Shown one piece after another: positions 62,291 to 64,000 of a stretch of DNA of 64,000 bases. Every line of letters begins with the position of its first letter. Positions within the stretch are counted from its first letter, which is position 1. The notes below the pieces were generated by a model. The model saw only the letters and a program-made list of their open reading frames with translations, did no database searches and was not told the origin of the DNA. A program made the position numbers and the translations under genes. The DNA lies in NCBI GenBank assembly GCA_015680685.1, contig MNCI01011145.1, positions 498,169-562,168 of the forward strand, in the 5' to 3' direction. This DNA comes from Gnetum montanum (Eukaryota > Streptophyta > Gnetopsida > Gnetales > Gnetaceae).

Positions 62291-64000
62291 GTTAATATTT
62301 TTCACTCGAACCCACTTGCCTTAATGTGAACAGTGCTACTATGCCGTGGTGGGCATGCTACGCTATACAATATACCTGCATTAATTGGGGAGAGAGAATA
62401 ACAAGTCTCCTTTTCACCATTTTGACTATAAATAAGGGTTAACCCTTGGTAAACTCATCATTTTCACCATAATAGCGCAAAGCCCACATTTGGAGCATAG
62501 AGTGATTGTGCCAATAGAGAGCAAGGCAATTCAGTGTAGCAACGAAGAAAGCATCAGCATGCGAGATGATGGCTCCTAGGAAAGAATGAAAACACCTGGC
62601 ACTTGCCAAGGTTGACGAAGTGAAGGAAACCCTAGGGTGTATGTCACAGGTGCACGTTATGATGGGAGAGGAGACACCCTTGGCCTAGTAGGATGCTATG
62701 TCTTCTCTATTTGCCTCTATTATTTTTTCTACTTTCCCTATTTTTAATTTTGCAATTTTGTTTAGCTATCTGTGTTTTTTCTATCATTGCGTTGTCATTT
62801 TTTTGGCCCTTACACCCTCACTATTGCCATGTCAGCCATAGCAGATGTACAGACACTACGCTAAATTTGCATGCTAGGTCACCCAAACCATCACCGCTGC
62901 AGCTATCATTGCCACAAAGGCTTGGATGATTTGAGCCACTTGGCATGCAAAAAACGTAGCATACAACCCTCATAAGGGTTTGGCCATGTGCATGATGTGA
63001 TAGCATAACACATCTTCGGTCACGACGTGATGTTAATCACTTTGGTAGGGTTAATTTCTTTCTTGCTACGCTAAGCTAATTTTACTATGTTATTGCCTTC
63101 GTGTTTTTTGCTACACTATATACATGAAGAGAATTATGCTATGCTATCTATTAAATGCTAATTCTGCTACACTATGTCTAAATTCCACTTGAACATGCTA
63201 TTAAGATTTGCTATTGTGTTGTGCAGGATAGCACTAAGGCCAATCTTGATTGTCCTAGATATCGTAGGGGTCCTATGCTGCATGAGCAAACTAGTGGCCA
63301 ATGTTCCTCCACCCCATGCATGTGTGGAGAAGTAGGTGGTCTAGTTCCAAGAGGGGACGCAAGACTTCCTAAAATTTCTCCTCCAATGCTTCAGTGTGAT
63401 TGTTTGATCACACCTAGAAGAGGAGGTAGCAACAATTATAACAGAAACCCTGTTGCCTAGGGCAAATCGAGGTATCCTGAGATTTTTATGGATGGAGCGA
63501 TTAGTAGCAGATAGGGAGAAGGATCCAATTAGTGTCCTAGAAATTTGAGGCATTTGGCCTAGATTTGGGAGATGCCTGAGTATAATTGCTACCTTCCCTA
63601 CAACACTTTGTTTATTGTTCATCACATGGGAACATGCTTCCAAAACCCACTAGAAACCATTTACAGTGCTGGTGGGTGAGTTTTGTAGTCATGTTTCGCT
63701 ACGCTATGCAATGTTTGCTATGCTAGCCAAATGTTGATAGTGTTTTTGTTACCAAATTTTTCATCAACAAGAATAGGCTTCACAACGATATGAATATGTT
63801 GGCCTTAGCATAGATGGCGTTGTGGGAGTTTTTGTCCATTGAGAATATGTGCGCAGGTGTTATAGGCCAATGCAAGGGTGAGTACAAAACCTATCCAACC
63901 TAGTATTCCAATCTCTATGACAAATGCAAGGAGTCTGGTTGGTTGGATGAGGGAAGGGCACCCTTTAAATTGATTACCATTGAATATTTCTTAGTTGATC
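62291..64000 (+). other. Promoter-like region and unrecognised plus-strand frames right of J
   Basis: GCTACGCTATAC at 62,353 is followed by TATAAATAAG at 62,427-62,436 and an ATGATGGCTCCTAGG at about 62,565. Plus-strand frames further right (for example ILRFLWMERLVADREKDPIS near 63,460-63,530 and ESGWLDEGRAPFKLITIEY near 63,930-63,990) look protein-like but are broken by stops. GCTACGCTA-type motifs recur at 63,065, 63,110, 63,150 and 63,690-63,730. No known domain was recognised. Confidence 0.35.

Noticed and set aside
62693-62929. Leu/Phe-rich ORF resembling a membrane protein
   Set aside because: T-rich DNA gives this automatically. No start context, conservation or neighbours support it.

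Overview
This is a gene-poor, AT-rich window from a nuclear plant genome, most likely a seed plant with a large, repeat-swollen genome. I see no intact host gene. Everything recognisable is transposon-derived: Ty3/gypsy LTR elements of the Athila/Tat group, long-LTR gypsy elements whose LTRs run from TGTAACA to TGTTACA, one Ty1/copia remnant and one CACTA (En/Spm) transposase remnant. CpG sites are largely decayed to TpG/CpA in the older copies, as expected of methylated repeats. I cannot name the species. The family calls rest on motif recognition and internal alignment by eye.

Left nest (1 to about 25.9 kb). A plus-strand Athila-like element, here called D, carries degraded protease, RT, RNase H, integrase and a long accessory ORF, and ends in its own 3' LTR at 23,363. 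It is broken by four insertions: E (minus strand, 1-1165, the 5' end of a sister element), F (long gypsy LTR, 2297-5529, inside RT), G (same LTR family, 10,745-13,739, inside the accessory ORF) and A (minus strand, 15,281-22,114, flanked by the 5-bp duplication CTTTT). D itself abuts a minus-strand copia gag and LTR region (23.4-25.9 kb).

Middle nest (about 27.2-52.6 kb). A minus-strand CACTA transposase is split. Its DUF4216-like part is at 27.2-27.7 kb, and its TNP2/DUF4218-like part is at 48.9-51.1 kb. Between them sits gypsy element I (LTR fragments at 27.7, 32.4 and 48.7 kb, with a tRNA-Met-type PBS). Element C (32,752-48,674, target duplication CTTGG) sits in the LTR of I, and element B (39,131-46,557, target duplication GTGCA) sits inside the gag of C. 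A young solo LTR of the same family (52,559-53,560, target duplication CCTAT) lies further right.

Right part (about 54.6-64 kb). A minus-strand Tat-lineage gypsy element, J, has RT, RNase H, a second archaeal-type RNase H and integrase. Related short tandem repeats flank its pol, and an upstream region is full of TAGC-type hairpins.

How the pieces relate. A and B both carry gag plus protease and stop at the same point before RT, so they look like an amplified non-autonomous subfamily. C carries gag plus a 930-codon accessory ORF and no pol. D carries pol plus the same accessory ORF. All share a LTR beginning TGATGAG and ending CTCATCA, a tRNA-Asp-like primer site (seen in A, B and E), a G-rich purine tract, a conserved noncoding block, and, except D, U3 palindromes built on GATATCGCGTACGCGATATC. 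The accessory ORF, its splice-acceptor-like start and the palindromic U3 modules are the most unusual content.
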